Shown: positions 46,724 to 56,240, counted from the first letter of the stretch. The stretch: 64,000 nucleotides of DNA from Rhodobacteraceae bacterium EL129 (GCA_900313005.1 ONZJ01000002.1:727001-791000); one strand, 5' to 3'. Notes: a model not told the origin generated them from the sequence alone. A program made the numbers and translations.

Positions 46724-47377
46724 TCAAGCGTCGCCGCGCGGCATAACAGTTGGAAGCGGGTTTGTTCTCTTACCCTTATGTCGAGCGCGTCTGTATTGAC
46801 TTTGATATTCGCGTCTTTGTTTTGTCACTTCATAGAGCACGATGCCTGAACTTGTGCCAAGGTTCAGGCTCTCGATCATGCCGAACATTGGTACAGCGAC
46901 ACACATGTTACTGCGGTTAACCGCAGTTTCACTAATTCCCCGCTTTTCGTTGCCAAACCAAACAGCAAGTTTCGTGTGCTTGGTGAAGTCACCTTCATGG
47001 AGGAAGACGTTAATTTTCCCCTTTACATGAGGAGATGTGACCACGGACACAAAGCCTTTACCTTCAAGATGATCCATGCAGTCTTCGGTACTGTCAAACC
47101 GTTTTACGAACGTCCATTTCACCGCTGAGACAGACGTCGATGATAACGATTTTCGTTCACGCATATCCTGCCAATCTTCTGGCAGAGCTTTGCGCGGATC
47201 AACGACGTAGGCCTTTTCGACCCCAAGCGCGTTTACGTTTCGAATGACGGTTCCGATGTTTTTGATGTCAACGGGGTCTTCGATAACTGCAATCAGGTTC
47301 TTGCATCGAAAATCTTTGATTGCGTCGGCTCGCTTTCTTACCGACGCTTTCTGTTTCTTTGGGACTTCGTTTTCCAT
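46724..47377 (-). CDS. SpoU/TrmH family RNA 2'-O-methyltransferase
   Basis: 217-aa SPOUT methyltransferase using S-adenosylmethionine. Motif 1 is VDIKNIGTVIRNVNALGV, motif 2 is AVWFGNEKRGIS, motif 3 is VPMFGMIESLNLGTSSGIVLYE, the trefoil-knot set of TrmH-like enzymes. Likely methylates a ribose in tRNA, perhaps guanosine 18, but a different site is possible. The basic, Arg/Lys-rich tail is typical. The gene is richer in A and T than its neighbours, hinting at transfer. Confidence 0.9.
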   Translation of the reverse strand: MENEVPKKQKASVRKRADAIKDFRCKNLIAVIEDPVDIKNIGTVIRNVNALGVEKAYVVDPRKALPEDWQDMRERKSLSSTSVSAVKWTFVKRFDSTEDCMDHLEGKGFVSVVTSPHVKGKINVFLHEGDFTKHTKLAVWFGNEKRGISETAVNRSNMCVAVPMFGMIESLNLGTSSGIVLYEVTKQRREYQSQYRRARHKGKRTNPLPTVMPRGDA

Positions 47378-47502
47378 GTCCGCACTATACGTCGAGACGG
47401 CTTACGAACAAGTTCGTAAAGCGCAACAAATAATCCATGCACCCAACAGCAGTCATTGGCGCAGCCGCAGCGAAAGCTCACCTCGTCCGCTTAACGTCAA
47501 TT

Positions 47503-48114
47503 TCACCGGATCATCGCCTTGATTGCTGCGGCATGATCAGACGTTGCCCCAAGGCTGTCCTCGGCCAGCGTTCGGGCGGTGTCCAGCAGGACCTCAGGGT
47601 CTACGATCCGGTCGAACAATCCCCAGTTCAACGCGTCTTCGGACGTGGCCTTTTGACCGGCCATCAGGATCATCTTGGCGCGCGACGGGCCGATAAGACC
47701 GGCGAGCCGTGCCGGATCAGAGGGTTGCGGCAGAAAACCCAGCTTCATCACCGGATAGAATGCCTTGGCGTTGGGCACCGCAATCCGCAGATCGCAGGCC
47801 AGCACCATGCCCATGGCGCCGCCCGCTACAGTGCCGTTCAAGGCCGCAATCGTCAGACAGGGCAGGGCAGAGAGTGCGCCCGACAAGCGCTCCCAAACAG
47901 GGCTGACAGGCAAATCAGTTTTGGCGGCTTCCAGATCCATGCCCGCGGAAAACACCTTGCCGGCCCCTGTCAGGATCAGGGCGCGTGCGTCCTTTGCGGC
48001 TTCGGCGATATTGGCCAAGTCGTCCAACATCTCAAAGGTCAGAGAGTTGGCTTTGTCAGGACGGTTGATCGTGGCGATCCACAGCCCAGTGTCATCTTTC
48101 GTCAGGTCAATCAT
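47503..48114 (-). CDS. Enoyl-CoA hydratase/isomerase family protein
   Basis: 203-aa crotonase-fold protein. The oxyanion-hole blocks are ALILTGAGKVFSAGMDLEAAK and LPCLTIAALNGTVAGGAMGMVLACDLRIA. It is shorter than the usual 255-260 aa, ending soon after the catalytic core, so it may lack a C-terminal helix region. It overlaps the SDR gene upstream by 4 bp and probably acts with it in fatty-acid or similar CoA-ester metabolism; the substrate is unknown. Confidence 0.87.
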   Translation of the reverse strand: MIDLTKDDTGLWIATINRPDKANSLTFEMLDDLANIAEAAKDARALILTGAGKVFSAGMDLEAAKTDLPVSPVWERLSGALSALPCLTIAALNGTVAGGAMGMVLACDLRIAVPNAKAFYPVMKLGFLPQPSDPARLAGLIGPSRAKMILMAGQKATSEDALNWGLFDRIVDPEVLLDTARTLAEDSLGATSDHAAAIKAMIR

Positions 48115-48860
48115 GTCAGTCCTACTGTTTTGCGTATCTCGGGATCGCGCATGGAAATCTCTTGCCCCAGCCAGCCATCAGCCTCGGTACTGCACATCCA
48201 CAACAGGGCCTTGGCGGGCCAATCGGCCGGAATGTGATCCTCCCAATCCAGCTGCGCAACGGGATTCATGCCCGAGGCTTTGATCTGGTGCTGCATCTCG
48301 GTGGCGACGGTTCCGGGTGACAGTCCCATGGCGCGGATGCCTTGCGCTGCCCCTTCCTTGTGGGCGCATAGGGTCAGCATCGCGGCCCCGGCTTTGGAGG
48401 TGCAGTAATGGCTCCAGCCTTCCAGCGCGTTATGTGCCGCACCCGAGCTGATGGTGATGATCGTGCCGCCCCCGGCAGCTTGCATGACAGGCATCGCAGC
48501 GCGCATCCCGTAATAGACACCCTTGAGGTTGATATCGATCACCTGTCCCCAGTCTTCGGGGTCCGAGGCTGACAAATGGGCGATAGGTTCAATCACACCT
48601 GCATTGCCGATCAGGACATCCAGCGCGCCAAATCTGTCGATACAGGACTGAACCGCAGCGGCCACCTGATCGTAGTGGCCGACATCGCAGGGTAGGGCGA
48701 TGGCCTGTGCTCCGATCTCATCTGCCAGCGCGGCAATTGCGTCCGTTGACCGTGCCAGCAGGGCGACATTGGCCCCCGCATTGGCGAACACCCGTGCCGT
48801 TTCTGCACCGATCCCCCGGCTTGCCCCGGTGATCAACACAGTTTTTCCATGTAAATTCAT
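48111..48860 (-). CDS. SDR family oxidoreductase
   Basis: 249-aa classical SDR. The cofactor loop is TGASRGIGAET, then GNAG, the active site SSGAAHNALEGWSHYCTSKAG (Ser, Tyr, Lys) and LSPGTVATEM. The chosen ATG at 48860 (MNLHGKTVLITG) has AGGGGGG just upstream; the open frame continues 34 codons more without family match. It overlaps the enoyl-CoA hydratase gene, suggesting a two-gene operon in acyl-CoA or ketone metabolism. Confidence 0.9.
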   Translation of the reverse strand: MNLHGKTVLITGASRGIGAETARVFANAGANVALLARSTDAIAALADEIGAQAIALPCDVGHYDQVAAAVQSCIDRFGALDVLIGNAGVIEPIAHLSASDPEDWGQVIDINLKGVYYGMRAAMPVMQAAGGGTIITISSGAAHNALEGWSHYCTSKAGAAMLTLCAHKEGAAQGIRAMGLSPGTVATEMQHQIKASGMNPVAQLDWEDHIPADWPAKALLWMCSTEADGWLGQEISMRDPEIRKTVGLT

Positions 48861-48988
48861 AACGCCCCCCTGTAAGTTTTCTCTTGCGTACCTACCTAAA
48901 GGGGTATCGTCCAGCCACAACGCCTCTTGACCGTCCCGCGCTGAGAGCGGAAGTTGTGCCAAAATGATTTGACAAAAAAGGGCTCCAA

Positions 48989-50512
48989 ATGTCGAACTTC
49001 CATAAATCCAGTGCCAGCGTGGCTGCGCTCACCATTTTCATGACCGGAACGGCTGCATTCGCCGATGTTTCATCTCAGGACGTCTGGGATGACTGGAAAT
49101 CTTACATGACGGGCTTTGGCTATACCGTCGAAGGTCAAGAAACCGCTTCGGGCGGTGACGTCATGGTCAAAGATGTGACCATGTCGATGTCCATGCCTGA
49201 AGGCGCAGGCGATTTCGCCATCAAGATGCCCGAGCTGAGCTTTACCGACAATGGAGATGGCTCGGTGTCGGTGGGCATCCCTGCCGTGATGCCAATGACG
49301 ATGAAGGTCATGAACCCCGAAGCCGAAGACGTCGAAATGGGCATTGATTACCTGACCGATGGGTTCACCATGACCGTATCGGGAGATCCAAGCGACTTGC
49401 TGTATTCCTATGCCGCCGACGAAGTGAAGATGTCGCTGGGCAAACTGGTTGTGGATGGAACGCCGGTCGAACTTGGCGGGGCCATGATGAGCGTTGCAGA
49501 CATCGCGGGCACGACGTCGATGAAAGTCGGCAACCTGCGCATGTCCGAGCAAAAAATGACATCGGGTGCTGTGACGTACAGCCTCGATTTCACAGATCCT
49601 ACGACCAATGCGTCCTTTGCCATGAACGGCCAGTTGGAAAGCATGGGCTTTGTGGGCGCAGGTAGCTTCCCCATGGACATGGACCCCAGCAATATGGCGG
49701 CCATGCTCAAGGCGGGTTTCGGCTTTGACGGTGGGTTTACGTACACCGGTGGGGGCTACACTCTGAATGCCGAAGAAAATGGCCAGCCGATCAATGCGAC
49801 ATCGAGCTCAGACGGTGGCACGCTGATGGTGGCGATGGACGAAGGCAAGTTGGCCTATTCCGGCACCTCGGACAATATGAAGATCATGATGATGGGCGGT
49901 GAAATTCCATTTCCCATCGAACTGACTATGCAGCAGGGTGCCTTCAATCTGCTGATGCCGGTCAGTGCGGGGGATGATCAGCAGGATTTCGCCTTTGGGT
50001 TCAAAATGTCTGACTTCACAATGTCCGACCTGATTTGGAGCCTCTTTGACCCCGCGGGCCAATTGCCTCGTGATCCCGCCACGCTTGAAATTGATACGGC
50101 GGGCAAGGTCAAACTGCTGATGGACATCCTTGACCCGGAACAGATGGATGCCGTTGACAGCGGTGAAATGGCCCCGGGCGAGCTCAACGCCATGACGCTG
50201 AATTCGATCATCGTGCGCGCGGCGGGTGCCGAATTGACCGGCAATGGTGCCTTCACCTTTGACAATTCCGACATGGAAACCTTTGATGGCATTCCCGCGC
50301 CAGATGGGGCGATTGATCTGAAGCTGATGGGCGGCAATGGCCTGCTCGACAAACTGGTGGCCATGGGGCTTCTGCCCGAGGAACAGGCAATGGGAGCCCG
50401 GATGATGATGGGCCTCTTTGCAGTGCCCGGTGAAGGCGAAGACAGCCTGACATCGAAAATCGAGGTCAAATCCAATGGCCAGGTCTTGGCCAATGGGCAG
50501 CGTCTGAAGTAA
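48989..50512 (+). CDS. DUF2125 periplasmic protein, methionine-rich
   Basis: 507-aa exported protein with the signal MSNFHKSSASVAALTIFMTG...AFA. The sequence matches the DUF2125 family of alphaproteobacteria (VSSQDVWDDWKSYMTGFGYTVEG). It is rich in methionine in clusters (MSMSMPEG, MPMTMKVM, MKIMMMGG, MGARMMMG) and in beta-type strands. Function unknown; periplasmic or outer membrane-linked by the signal. A GC-rich hairpin follows its stop. Confidence 0.88.
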   Translation: MSNFHKSSASVAALTIFMTGTAAFADVSSQDVWDDWKSYMTGFGYTVEGQETASGGDVMVKDVTMSMSMPEGAGDFAIKMPELSFTDNGDGSVSVGIPAVMPMTMKVMNPEAEDVEMGIDYLTDGFTMTVSGDPSDLLYSYAADEVKMSLGKLVVDGTPVELGGAMMSVADIAGTTSMKVGNLRMSEQKMTSGAVTYSLDFTDPTTNASFAMNGQLESMGFVGAGSFPMDMDPSNMAAMLKAGFGFDGGFTYTGGGYTLNAEENGQPINATSSSDGGTLMVAMDEGKLAYSGTSDNMKIMMMGGEIPFPIELTMQQGAFNLLMPVSAGDDQQDFAFGFKMSDFTMSDLIWSLFDPAGQLPRDPATLEIDTAGKVKLLMDILDPEQMDAVDSGEMAPGELNAMTLNSIIVRAAGAELTGNGAFTFDNSDMETFDGIPAPDGAIDLKLMGGNGLLDKLVAMGLLPEEQAMGARMMMGLFAVPGEGEDSLTSKIEVKSNGQVLANGQRLK

Positions 50513-50539
50513 AGGCGCATTTGATTTAACAAACGATTC

Positions 50540-50568
50540 GGGCCTGTCGATCACCCTTCGGCAGGCCC
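50540..50568 (+). terminator. Terminator-like hairpin after the DUF2125 gene
   Basis: An 11-bp stem, GGGCCTGTCGA at 50540-50550 paired with TTCGGCAGGCCC near 50557-50568 (one wobble pair). It follows the DUF2125 stop by 27 bp. The T-tract after it is poor, so it may act with Rho. Confidence 0.55.
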
Positions 50569-50672
50569 AATGCGTTTCGGGGGCGGGGATGCACAGCAAA
50601 CACCCAACCAAAAGCAATTGAACCCTGCGGCTGCGCAGTCTACCCCTTGGGTCGGGACCGGAGACACTGCTT

Positions 50673-52019
50673 ATGACTTCATCACTCGAACAGATCTCGC
50701 ATGCCTTGCTGGATCTTGCCAAACGGGCAGGGGCGGATGCGGCTGATGTGGTCGCGGTCGAAGGTCAGGCCCTGACAATTGACATGCGCGCAGGCAAACT
50801 GGAGCAAGCCGAACGCGCTGAAGGGGCAGATATCGGCCTGCGCGTTTTGATCGGGCAACGTCAGGCGATGGTGTCGGCCTCGGATTTACGCGACAGCACG
50901 CTGGCGATGCTGGCGGAGCGGGCAGTGGCTATGGCGCGTGAGGCCCCGGAGGATCCGTTTGTCGGCCTGGCCGAGGCGGATCAGCTGGCCACGGGTTGGG
51001 ACATCGCCGCACTTGAGCTGAGCGATCCAAGTCCAGCGCCCACGCCCGAGGCGTTGCAAGAAGAGGCCGCGCGTGCCGAGGCAGCCGCCTTGGCTGTTGC
51101 GGAGGTATCGCAGGTCCAATCGGCCAGTGCCGCCTATCACAGCCGCGCCATCCACACGGCAGCGACCAACGGATTTTCAGCGGGGTTTCAGCGCACCGAC
51201 AAGGGCCTGTCTTGTGTCGCCATAGCTGGCACCGGCACGGGAATGGAGCGCGACGGCGACAGCGACAGCCGCATCTTTCAAGCTGATCTGCGCAGCGCCG
51301 AGGATATTGGCACCCGTGCAGGCGAACGCACGGTGGCGCAGCTGGGCGCGCGCAAGCCTCCCACCGGGACATATCCGGTCTTGTTTGATGAACGCATCTC
51401 AGGCTCGCTCATTGGTCATCTGCTGAGCGCCGCCAACGGATCGGCCATTGCACGCGGGGCCTCGTGGTTGCGCGACAGTCTGGAGCAAAGCGTTTTGCCT
51501 GACGGGATATCGCTGGTGGAGGACCCGCACCGCGCCCGCGTGGCGGCTTCACGGCCTTATGACGGGGAGGGGCTGCCCACGCAAAGGCGCAACATCGTTG
51601 AGGCGGGCGTGCTGACGGGCTGGACGCTCGATCTGGCCACGGCCCGCAAGCTGGGCTTGCAGTCGACTGGCAATGCCAAGCGCGGCACCTCGGGGCCGCC
51701 ATCGCCCGGATCCTGGAACGTGGCCCTGACCCAAGGGGACAAGACCCGTGCAGAGTTGCTGGCAGATATGGGAACCGGTCTTTTGGTCACGGGCATGATC
51801 GGATCGACCATCAATCCCAACACGGGCGATTATTCGCGTGGGGCCAACGGGTTTTGGATCGAAAACGGCGAGATCACCCACCCGATCAACGAATGCACCA
51901 TCGCGGGCAGCCTGCCTGACATGCTGCGCCGGATCATTCCAGCCAATGATGCGCGTGGCTGGCTGTCGCGGGTGGTGCCGTCTTTGCTGGTCGAGGGGAT
52001 GACCCTTGCCGGCGACTGA
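50673..52019 (+). CDS. pmbA: TldE/PmbA-type metalloprotease subunit
   Basis: 448-aa TldD/PmbA family protein, in E. coli the TldE partner of the TldD metalloprotease that cleaves peptides such as microcin B17 precursor. Seen are AGKLEQAERAEGADIGLRVLIG near the N-terminus, the PVLFDERISGSLIGHLLSAANG core, and the glycine-rich end GLLVTGMIGSTINPNTGDYSRGANGFWIENGEI. The HExxH-type zinc motif belongs to TldD and is not expected here. It starts the pmbA-cysQ-EamA group: the next start (TTG) lies 14 bp before its stop. Confidence 0.92.
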   Translation: MTSSLEQISHALLDLAKRAGADAADVVAVEGQALTIDMRAGKLEQAERAEGADIGLRVLIGQRQAMVSASDLRDSTLAMLAERAVAMAREAPEDPFVGLAEADQLATGWDIAALELSDPSPAPTPEALQEEAARAEAAALAVAEVSQVQSASAAYHSRAIHTAATNGFSAGFQRTDKGLSCVAIAGTGTGMERDGDSDSRIFQADLRSAEDIGTRAGERTVAQLGARKPPTGTYPVLFDERISGSLIGHLLSAANGSAIARGASWLRDSLEQSVLPDGISLVEDPHRARVAASRPYDGEGLPTQRRNIVEAGVLTGWTLDLATARKLGLQSTGNAKRGTSGPPSPGSWNVALTQGDKTRAELLADMGTGLLVTGMIGSTINPNTGDYSRGANGFWIENGEITHPINECTIAGSLPDMLRRIIPANDARGWLSRVVPSLLVEGMTLAGD

Positions 52020-52782
52020 TCTGCCTCTGCTGCTTGAGGCGGCCCGCAAGGCGGGTGACATTGCTATGGGATTTGCCGGGAAGACGGCCAGACGTTGGGA
52101 CAAACCAGACGATGCTGGCCCGGTGACCGAGGCCGATCTGGCAGTCAATGACATGTTGGTGACGCTGCTTCAGGGGGCCCGGCCCGCGTATGGCTGGCTC
52201 TCGGAAGAAACCGAAGACAGCCCCGCGCGTCTGGAGCGCGACCGGGTCTTTATCATTGACCCCATCGATGGCACCCGCAGCTTTATCGAAGGTTCAGGCA
52301 CATGGGCGCATTCGATCGCCGTGGCCGAGCGGGGGGTCGTCACCGCCGCTGTTATCTACCTACCCATGCGCGACAAGCTCTATGCGGCTGCGGCCGGGCA
52401 GGGGGCAACGTTGAATGGTCAGCCCATCCGCGCCAGTGCAGCTTCAGAACTGACCGGAGCGACTGTGTTGGCCGCGCGCCCGGCGGCCGAGGCCAAACAC
52501 TGGGCCGCGGGGCAGGTGCCCGACTTCAAACGGACCTACCGCCCGTCGTTGGCCTACCGGTTGGCCGTTGTGGCCGAAGGGCGGTTTGATGCGATGCTGA
52601 CCCTGCGCAAGACGTGGGAATGGGACATCGCCGCAGGTGATTTGATCCTGCGCGAGGCGGGGGCGGTCATCTCGGACCGCGCCGGTGCCGGGCTGATCTT
52701 CAACAACCCCACGCCATTGCTGAACGGGGTGGTGGCCGCGACCCGGCCGCTCCATCCTCAGGTCATAGAGGCCCTGGCATGA
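52006..52782 (+). CDS. 3'(2'),5'-bisphosphate nucleotidase / inositol monophosphatase family
   Basis: 258-aa Mg-dependent phosphatase. The metal site motif DPIDGTRSFIEGSGTW and the second motif EWDIAAGDLILREAGAV are intact, as is the SEETEDSPARL block. CysQ-like enzymes hydrolyse 3'-phosphoadenosine 5'-phosphate; histidinol- or inositol-phosphatase roles are possible. The start is TTG at 52006, with GAGGGG 7 nt upstream, overlapping the pmbA end. The EamA gene starts at the ATGA overlap after it. Confidence 0.88.
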   Translation: MPATDLPLLLEAARKAGDIAMGFAGKTARRWDKPDDAGPVTEADLAVNDMLVTLLQGARPAYGWLSEETEDSPARLERDRVFIIDPIDGTRSFIEGSGTWAHSIAVAERGVVTAAVIYLPMRDKLYAAAAGQGATLNGQPIRASAASELTGATVLAARPAAEAKHWAAGQVPDFKRTYRPSLAYRLAVVAEGRFDAMLTLRKTWEWDIAAGDLILREAGAVISDRAGAGLIFNNPTPLLNGVVAATRPLHPQVIEALA

Positions 52783-53681
52783 CCCGCTCGGACAATCTGA
52801 CGGGCGCGCTGTTGATGATGGCCTCCATGGCGTGCTTTGTGCTGAACGACACGTTCATGAAGGCCATCGGCAATGATGTGCCGCTGAACCAACTGGTTTT
52901 TCTGCGCGGACTGATCACCACGGCGGCCGTTTTGGTGATGGCCTGGCGGATGAAGGCGCTCTTTGTGCGCCCGACCCGCACGGATGCGGCGCTGATCGGG
53001 CTCAGAACTCTGGCCGAGATCGGCATGGTCTATTTCTTCCTCACCGCCCTTTTCAACATGCCACTGGCCAACATCACGGCCATCCTGCAGGCCTTGCCGC
53101 TAACGGTCACCCTGGGGGCTGCGCTGGTCTTCAAGGAACGTATCGGATGGCGGCGGATGGCGGCGATTGTCGTGGGGTTTGCAGGTGTGTTGCTGATCGT
53201 GCGACCGGGCAGCGAAGGGTTCACCATCTATTCTGTCTACGGTTTGGCAGCGATTGTCTGTGTCACGGTGCGTGATCTGAGCACGCGCAAACTGTCGCCG
53301 GACATGCCCTCGATGTTTGTCACATTGATCAATGGGCTGGCCATCACCTTGGTCTTCGGGGCCATCAGCCTGCAATCGGAGTGGACGCCGATGGAGCCCC
53401 GGGAATGGAGGTTCTTGCTGGCGGCCACGGTGATGATCATCGGAGGCAGCCTCTTTGCCATCATGGTGATGCGCGTGGGCGAGATCAGCTTTACCTCACT
53501 TTTCCGCTATTCGGGGCTGCTGTTTGCATTGGCGCTGGGGTGGGTGGCCTTTGGTGACTGGCCGGACAACCTGACCTTGCTGGGGGCCGGGATCGTGATG
53601 GGCAGCGGGCTGTTTACACTGTACCGAGAGGCACAACTGGGGCGGAAAAAACGCGCTTCACATGCTCTTCGTCGACATTGA
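52779..53681 (+). CDS. EamA/DMT family transporter
   Basis: 300-aa inner-membrane protein with about 10 hydrophobic segments arranged as two EamA halves (IGLRTLAEIGMVYFFLTAL..ANITAILQALPL in the first; ISFTSLFRYSGLLFALALGW in the second). Drug/metabolite exporter family; substrate unknown. Starts in an ATGA overlap with the phosphatase gene. Its 3' end overlaps the convergent rhamnosyltransferase-like gene by 68 bp. Confidence 0.88.
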   Translation: MTRSDNLTGALLMMASMACFVLNDTFMKAIGNDVPLNQLVFLRGLITTAAVLVMAWRMKALFVRPTRTDAALIGLRTLAEIGMVYFFLTALFNMPLANITAILQALPLTVTLGAALVFKERIGWRRMAAIVVGFAGVLLIVRPGSEGFTIYSVYGLAAIVCVTVRDLSTRKLSPDMPSMFVTLINGLAITLVFGAISLQSEWTPMEPREWRFLLAATVMIIGGSLFAIMVMRVGEISFTSLFRYSGLLFALALGWVAFGDWPDNLTLLGAGIVMGSGLFTLYREAQLGRKKRASHALRRH

Positions 53682-54438
53682 AGAGTGCGCGAAACCTTGC
53701 TCGTAACTCGTCTGACAGAGGTTCCATGTCGCCGGTTTTGAACTTCGCTGTGGAATCATTGTCGTCGTGTTTGGCCCGCAGATACATGTCTGGCATCGGA
53801 TGGATGATCGTCGGCATATGCGTGTGCAGCTTGTGATGGGCGTAGTTCATCACTGTCTTTCGATCGCCCGGCGCAAAGATCACCGCCAGGCCGCAGGGCC
53901 AATAGGGTGTTTGCACATGTTCGGCCAGGATGCCTTGCTCGGATAGGATCACCGAATAACCACTGTTGTATTCAATCGCCATGTTCTTCCATTTACGGCG
54001 CATCTTCTGGGTCTGGCGGGCGAACCAGCGCGCAGACCGCACAAAGTTGATGGCAACCGCATCGTCGTCATCCAGGCGGAACTGCAGGGATTCCTCGGTG
54101 TCCTCCCCCAGCTCTTCCTTGATGGCAATCTGCATGGCCAACCGGTGCTTCATCGGCTCCATTGGCACGATCTTGATTTGCGGCACCGCTGCCGTGATAT
54201 CGGCCAGTCGATCTGCGTAGGGTTTGGGCATGTTGTCACCCACCACAAGGATCATGGTGAAATCCGCATCCTGCTGCGCCTGGATCGACGGCAATGTCAG
54301 CGTCTCAAAATGGCGAAACCGCAGGTCCATGCGGTCGGAGGCGTACAGATAGGCCTCTCGGTCGGCGACAGTGTCGTGCATGCGTTTGAAACCGCCGAGG
54401 GCGGGATAGGAAAACCGACAGATACCGATGACGCGCAT
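53614..54438 (-). CDS. Putative rhamnosyltransferase (PF11316-like)
   Basis: 274-aa protein starting MRVIGICRFSYPALGGFK, a start typical of the uncharacterised rhamnosyltransferase-like family, with FRLDDDDAVAINFV as the likely nucleotide-sugar metal site (DDD). No membrane segment is seen. Predicted to add sugars to a surface glycan; donor and acceptor unknown. The ATG at 54438 fits the family; the frame is open 23 codons earlier. It overlaps the EamA gene tail to tail by 68 bp. Confidence 0.82.
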   Translation of the reverse strand: MRVIGICRFSYPALGGFKRMHDTVADREAYLYASDRMDLRFRHFETLTLPSIQAQQDADFTMILVVGDNMPKPYADRLADITAAVPQIKIVPMEPMKHRLAMQIAIKEELGEDTEESLQFRLDDDDAVAINFVRSARWFARQTQKMRRKWKNMAIEYNSGYSVILSEQGILAEHVQTPYWPCGLAVIFAPGDRKTVMNYAHHKLHTHMPTIIHPMPDMYLRAKHDDNDSTAKFKTGDMEPLSDELRARFRALFNVDEEHVKRVFSAPVVPLGTV

Positions 54439-54605
54439 AAGGGAGTTTGCCTGACCAACTGCTTTGCTCCGCATGGTGGCAAATGCGGCCCGGCGCGGCA
54501 AGCGCAATTGGGTTAACAGCTTAAGAGCGATGCGATTTGTGGCGACAGGGCCGGTTCGGGGCGATACGCTGGCATAGGATACAACTTAATTCGGATAGCG
54601 CAGAG

Positions 54606-55601
54606 ATGACCACGAAAGACCTTTCCCTGACCGAGATTTACGCCCTAGCACGGGACACCATGCTGGCGAACGGATGTGACGACGCCAACGCCGCCGCACT
54701 GGCTGATATCGTCACCCGGGCGGAACGGGATGGATCGCATTCCCACGGCCTCTTTCGTGTGCCGGGGTACGTCAAGGCGCTGCGCAGTGGCAAGGTGGAT
54801 GGCACGGCGAAGCCGATGGTCAGCCACCCTGCTGGGGCCGTTGTGCGGGTGGACGGCGGCGGCTGCTTTGCGCCTATGGCCCAGTCGGTTGGCTTGCCTG
54901 CTCTGGCGGATGTTGCGTCAAAGACAGGTGTTGCCGCGTTGTCGCTGACCAACATTCACCATTTTGCAGCCCTCTGGCCCGAGACCGAATATCTGGCCGA
55001 TCGCGGTCTCGTTGGGATTGCCTGTACAGCCTATATGCCCACGGTGGCCCCTGCGGGCTCCAAAGAGAAACTGTTTGGCACCAATCCAATTTCCTTTGCC
55101 TGGCCCCGCCCGGGCAAAGCGCCCGTGTGCTACGATATGGCCACCTCGGCCATGGCGCTGGGCGACGTACAGATCGCCGCCCGGGATGGCAAAACAGTCC
55201 CGCCCGGCACGGGGTTGGACCCCGATGGCAACCCCACAACGGATCCCGGGCTGATTGCCAAGGGCGTGTTGCTGCCTTTTGGGGGCTACAAGGGATCGGC
55301 CATTGCCTTGATGGTCGAACTGCTGGCCGCCGGTCTGACGGGCGAGGCCTTCAGCTATGAAGCCGCCGAGAATGACAATCACGACGGCGGTCCGCCGCGC
55401 GGCGGCGAAATGGTGATCGCCCTGTCACCTGCCTTAATTGCCGGGGAAGGCTGGGAGGATCACGTGGAGCGGTTCATGGACAAGCTGACCGGGCTTGAAG
55501 GTGTGCGTGTGCCCGGTGATCGGCGGCACCGGAACCGCCAGAATGAGGGGCTACGCGCCATCAATGCTGATTTGCTCGACACCATTCGCAGCTTGTCCTG
55601 A
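54606..55601 (+). CDS. Ldh-family dehydrogenase (malate/L-lactate or imine reductase-like)
   Basis: 331-aa NAD(P)-dependent dehydrogenase of the Ldh (YbiC/MdhB/DpkA) family. Visible are DGSHSHGLFRVPGYVKAL, the active-site histidine region ALSLTNIHHFAALWPE, KLFGTNPISFAWP, and PFGGYKGSAIALMVELLAAGLTG. Closest by eye to delta-1-piperideine-2-carboxylate reductase or ureidoglycolate/malate types. The ATG at 54606 is chosen; the frame opens 23 codons earlier. The rhamnosyltransferase-like gene is divergent. Confidence 0.88.
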   Translation: MTTKDLSLTEIYALARDTMLANGCDDANAAALADIVTRAERDGSHSHGLFRVPGYVKALRSGKVDGTAKPMVSHPAGAVVRVDGGGCFAPMAQSVGLPALADVASKTGVAALSLTNIHHFAALWPETEYLADRGLVGIACTAYMPTVAPAGSKEKLFGTNPISFAWPRPGKAPVCYDMATSAMALGDVQIAARDGKTVPPGTGLDPDGNPTTDPGLIAKGVLLPFGGYKGSAIALMVELLAAGLTGEAFSYEAAENDNHDGGPPRGGEMVIALSPALIAGEGWEDHVERFMDKLTGLEGVRVPGDRRHRNRQNEGLRAINADLLDTIRSLS

Positions 55602-55650
55602 TGACCGGATGTCTCGTTGATCTGATGGGACCAGACCTGCGATTTGTCGT

Positions 55651-56139
55651 ATGAGCGATTTTGAACAAAGCTATCTGGGCGCATTGCGCAAATTGGTGGG
55701 GTCTCGTCTGTTGCTGGTGCCGGGCGCGCGGATCGTCATTGAAAACGCGCAGGGGCAGGTGCTGCTTCAACATCGCAGTGATTTGGAACTTTGGGGCCTG
55801 CCCGGTGGCAACGCCGAAGCAGGCGAACACCTGGATGATGTCATTCGTCGTGAGGTTTTCGAAGAGACTGGGCTGACCATCTCGGACGCACGTCCATTTG
55901 GGTTTGGGTGCACCCCTGCACTTGAAACGGTTCGATTCCCGAACGGAGATGCATGCCAGTTCTTCGTGCTGAATTATTGGACCCGGAGCTTTACGGGTGA
56001 TCTGGCGATGTTGGACGGTGAAAGTCTTGCGCTTGAGTGGTTCTCTCAAGATGATCTGCCGCCGTTGCTGCCAAACATGCAAGCAAGCCTTGCCGCCTAT
56101 CGGCGCTTTTGCCAAACGGGTGCATTCCAGATGATCTGA
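55651..56139 (+). CDS. NUDIX hydrolase
   Basis: 162-aa nucleoside-diphosphate-linked hydrolase. The complete Nudix box is seen as GGNAEAGEHLDDVIRREVFE followed by ETGL, giving G-x5-E-x7-REVxEExGL. Substrate not predictable. It follows the Ldh-family gene by 49 bp, and the str operon starts after a 336-bp gap. Confidence 0.9.
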   Translation: MSDFEQSYLGALRKLVGSRLLLVPGARIVIENAQGQVLLQHRSDLELWGLPGGNAEAGEHLDDVIRREVFEETGLTISDARPFGFGCTPALETVRFPNGDACQFFVLNYWTRSFTGDLAMLDGESLALEWFSQDDLPPLLPNMQASLAAYRRFCQTGAFQMI

Positions 56140-56211
56140 ACGGGCCGCCATGTGGTCTGCGCCAGAGGCACTTACATCCGGATCATAGCCCGCGAGAAGA
56201 CGCCACACCTG

Positions 56212-56240
56212 TTGACAACAGATTCGACTCCTCGTATACG
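56212..56240 (+). promoter_or_regulatory. Sigma70-type promoter of the str operon
   Basis: TTGACA at 56212-56217, a 17-bp spacer, and TATACG at 56235-56240, a near-ideal housekeeping promoter. It is 236 bp before the rpsL start. Confidence 0.7.
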
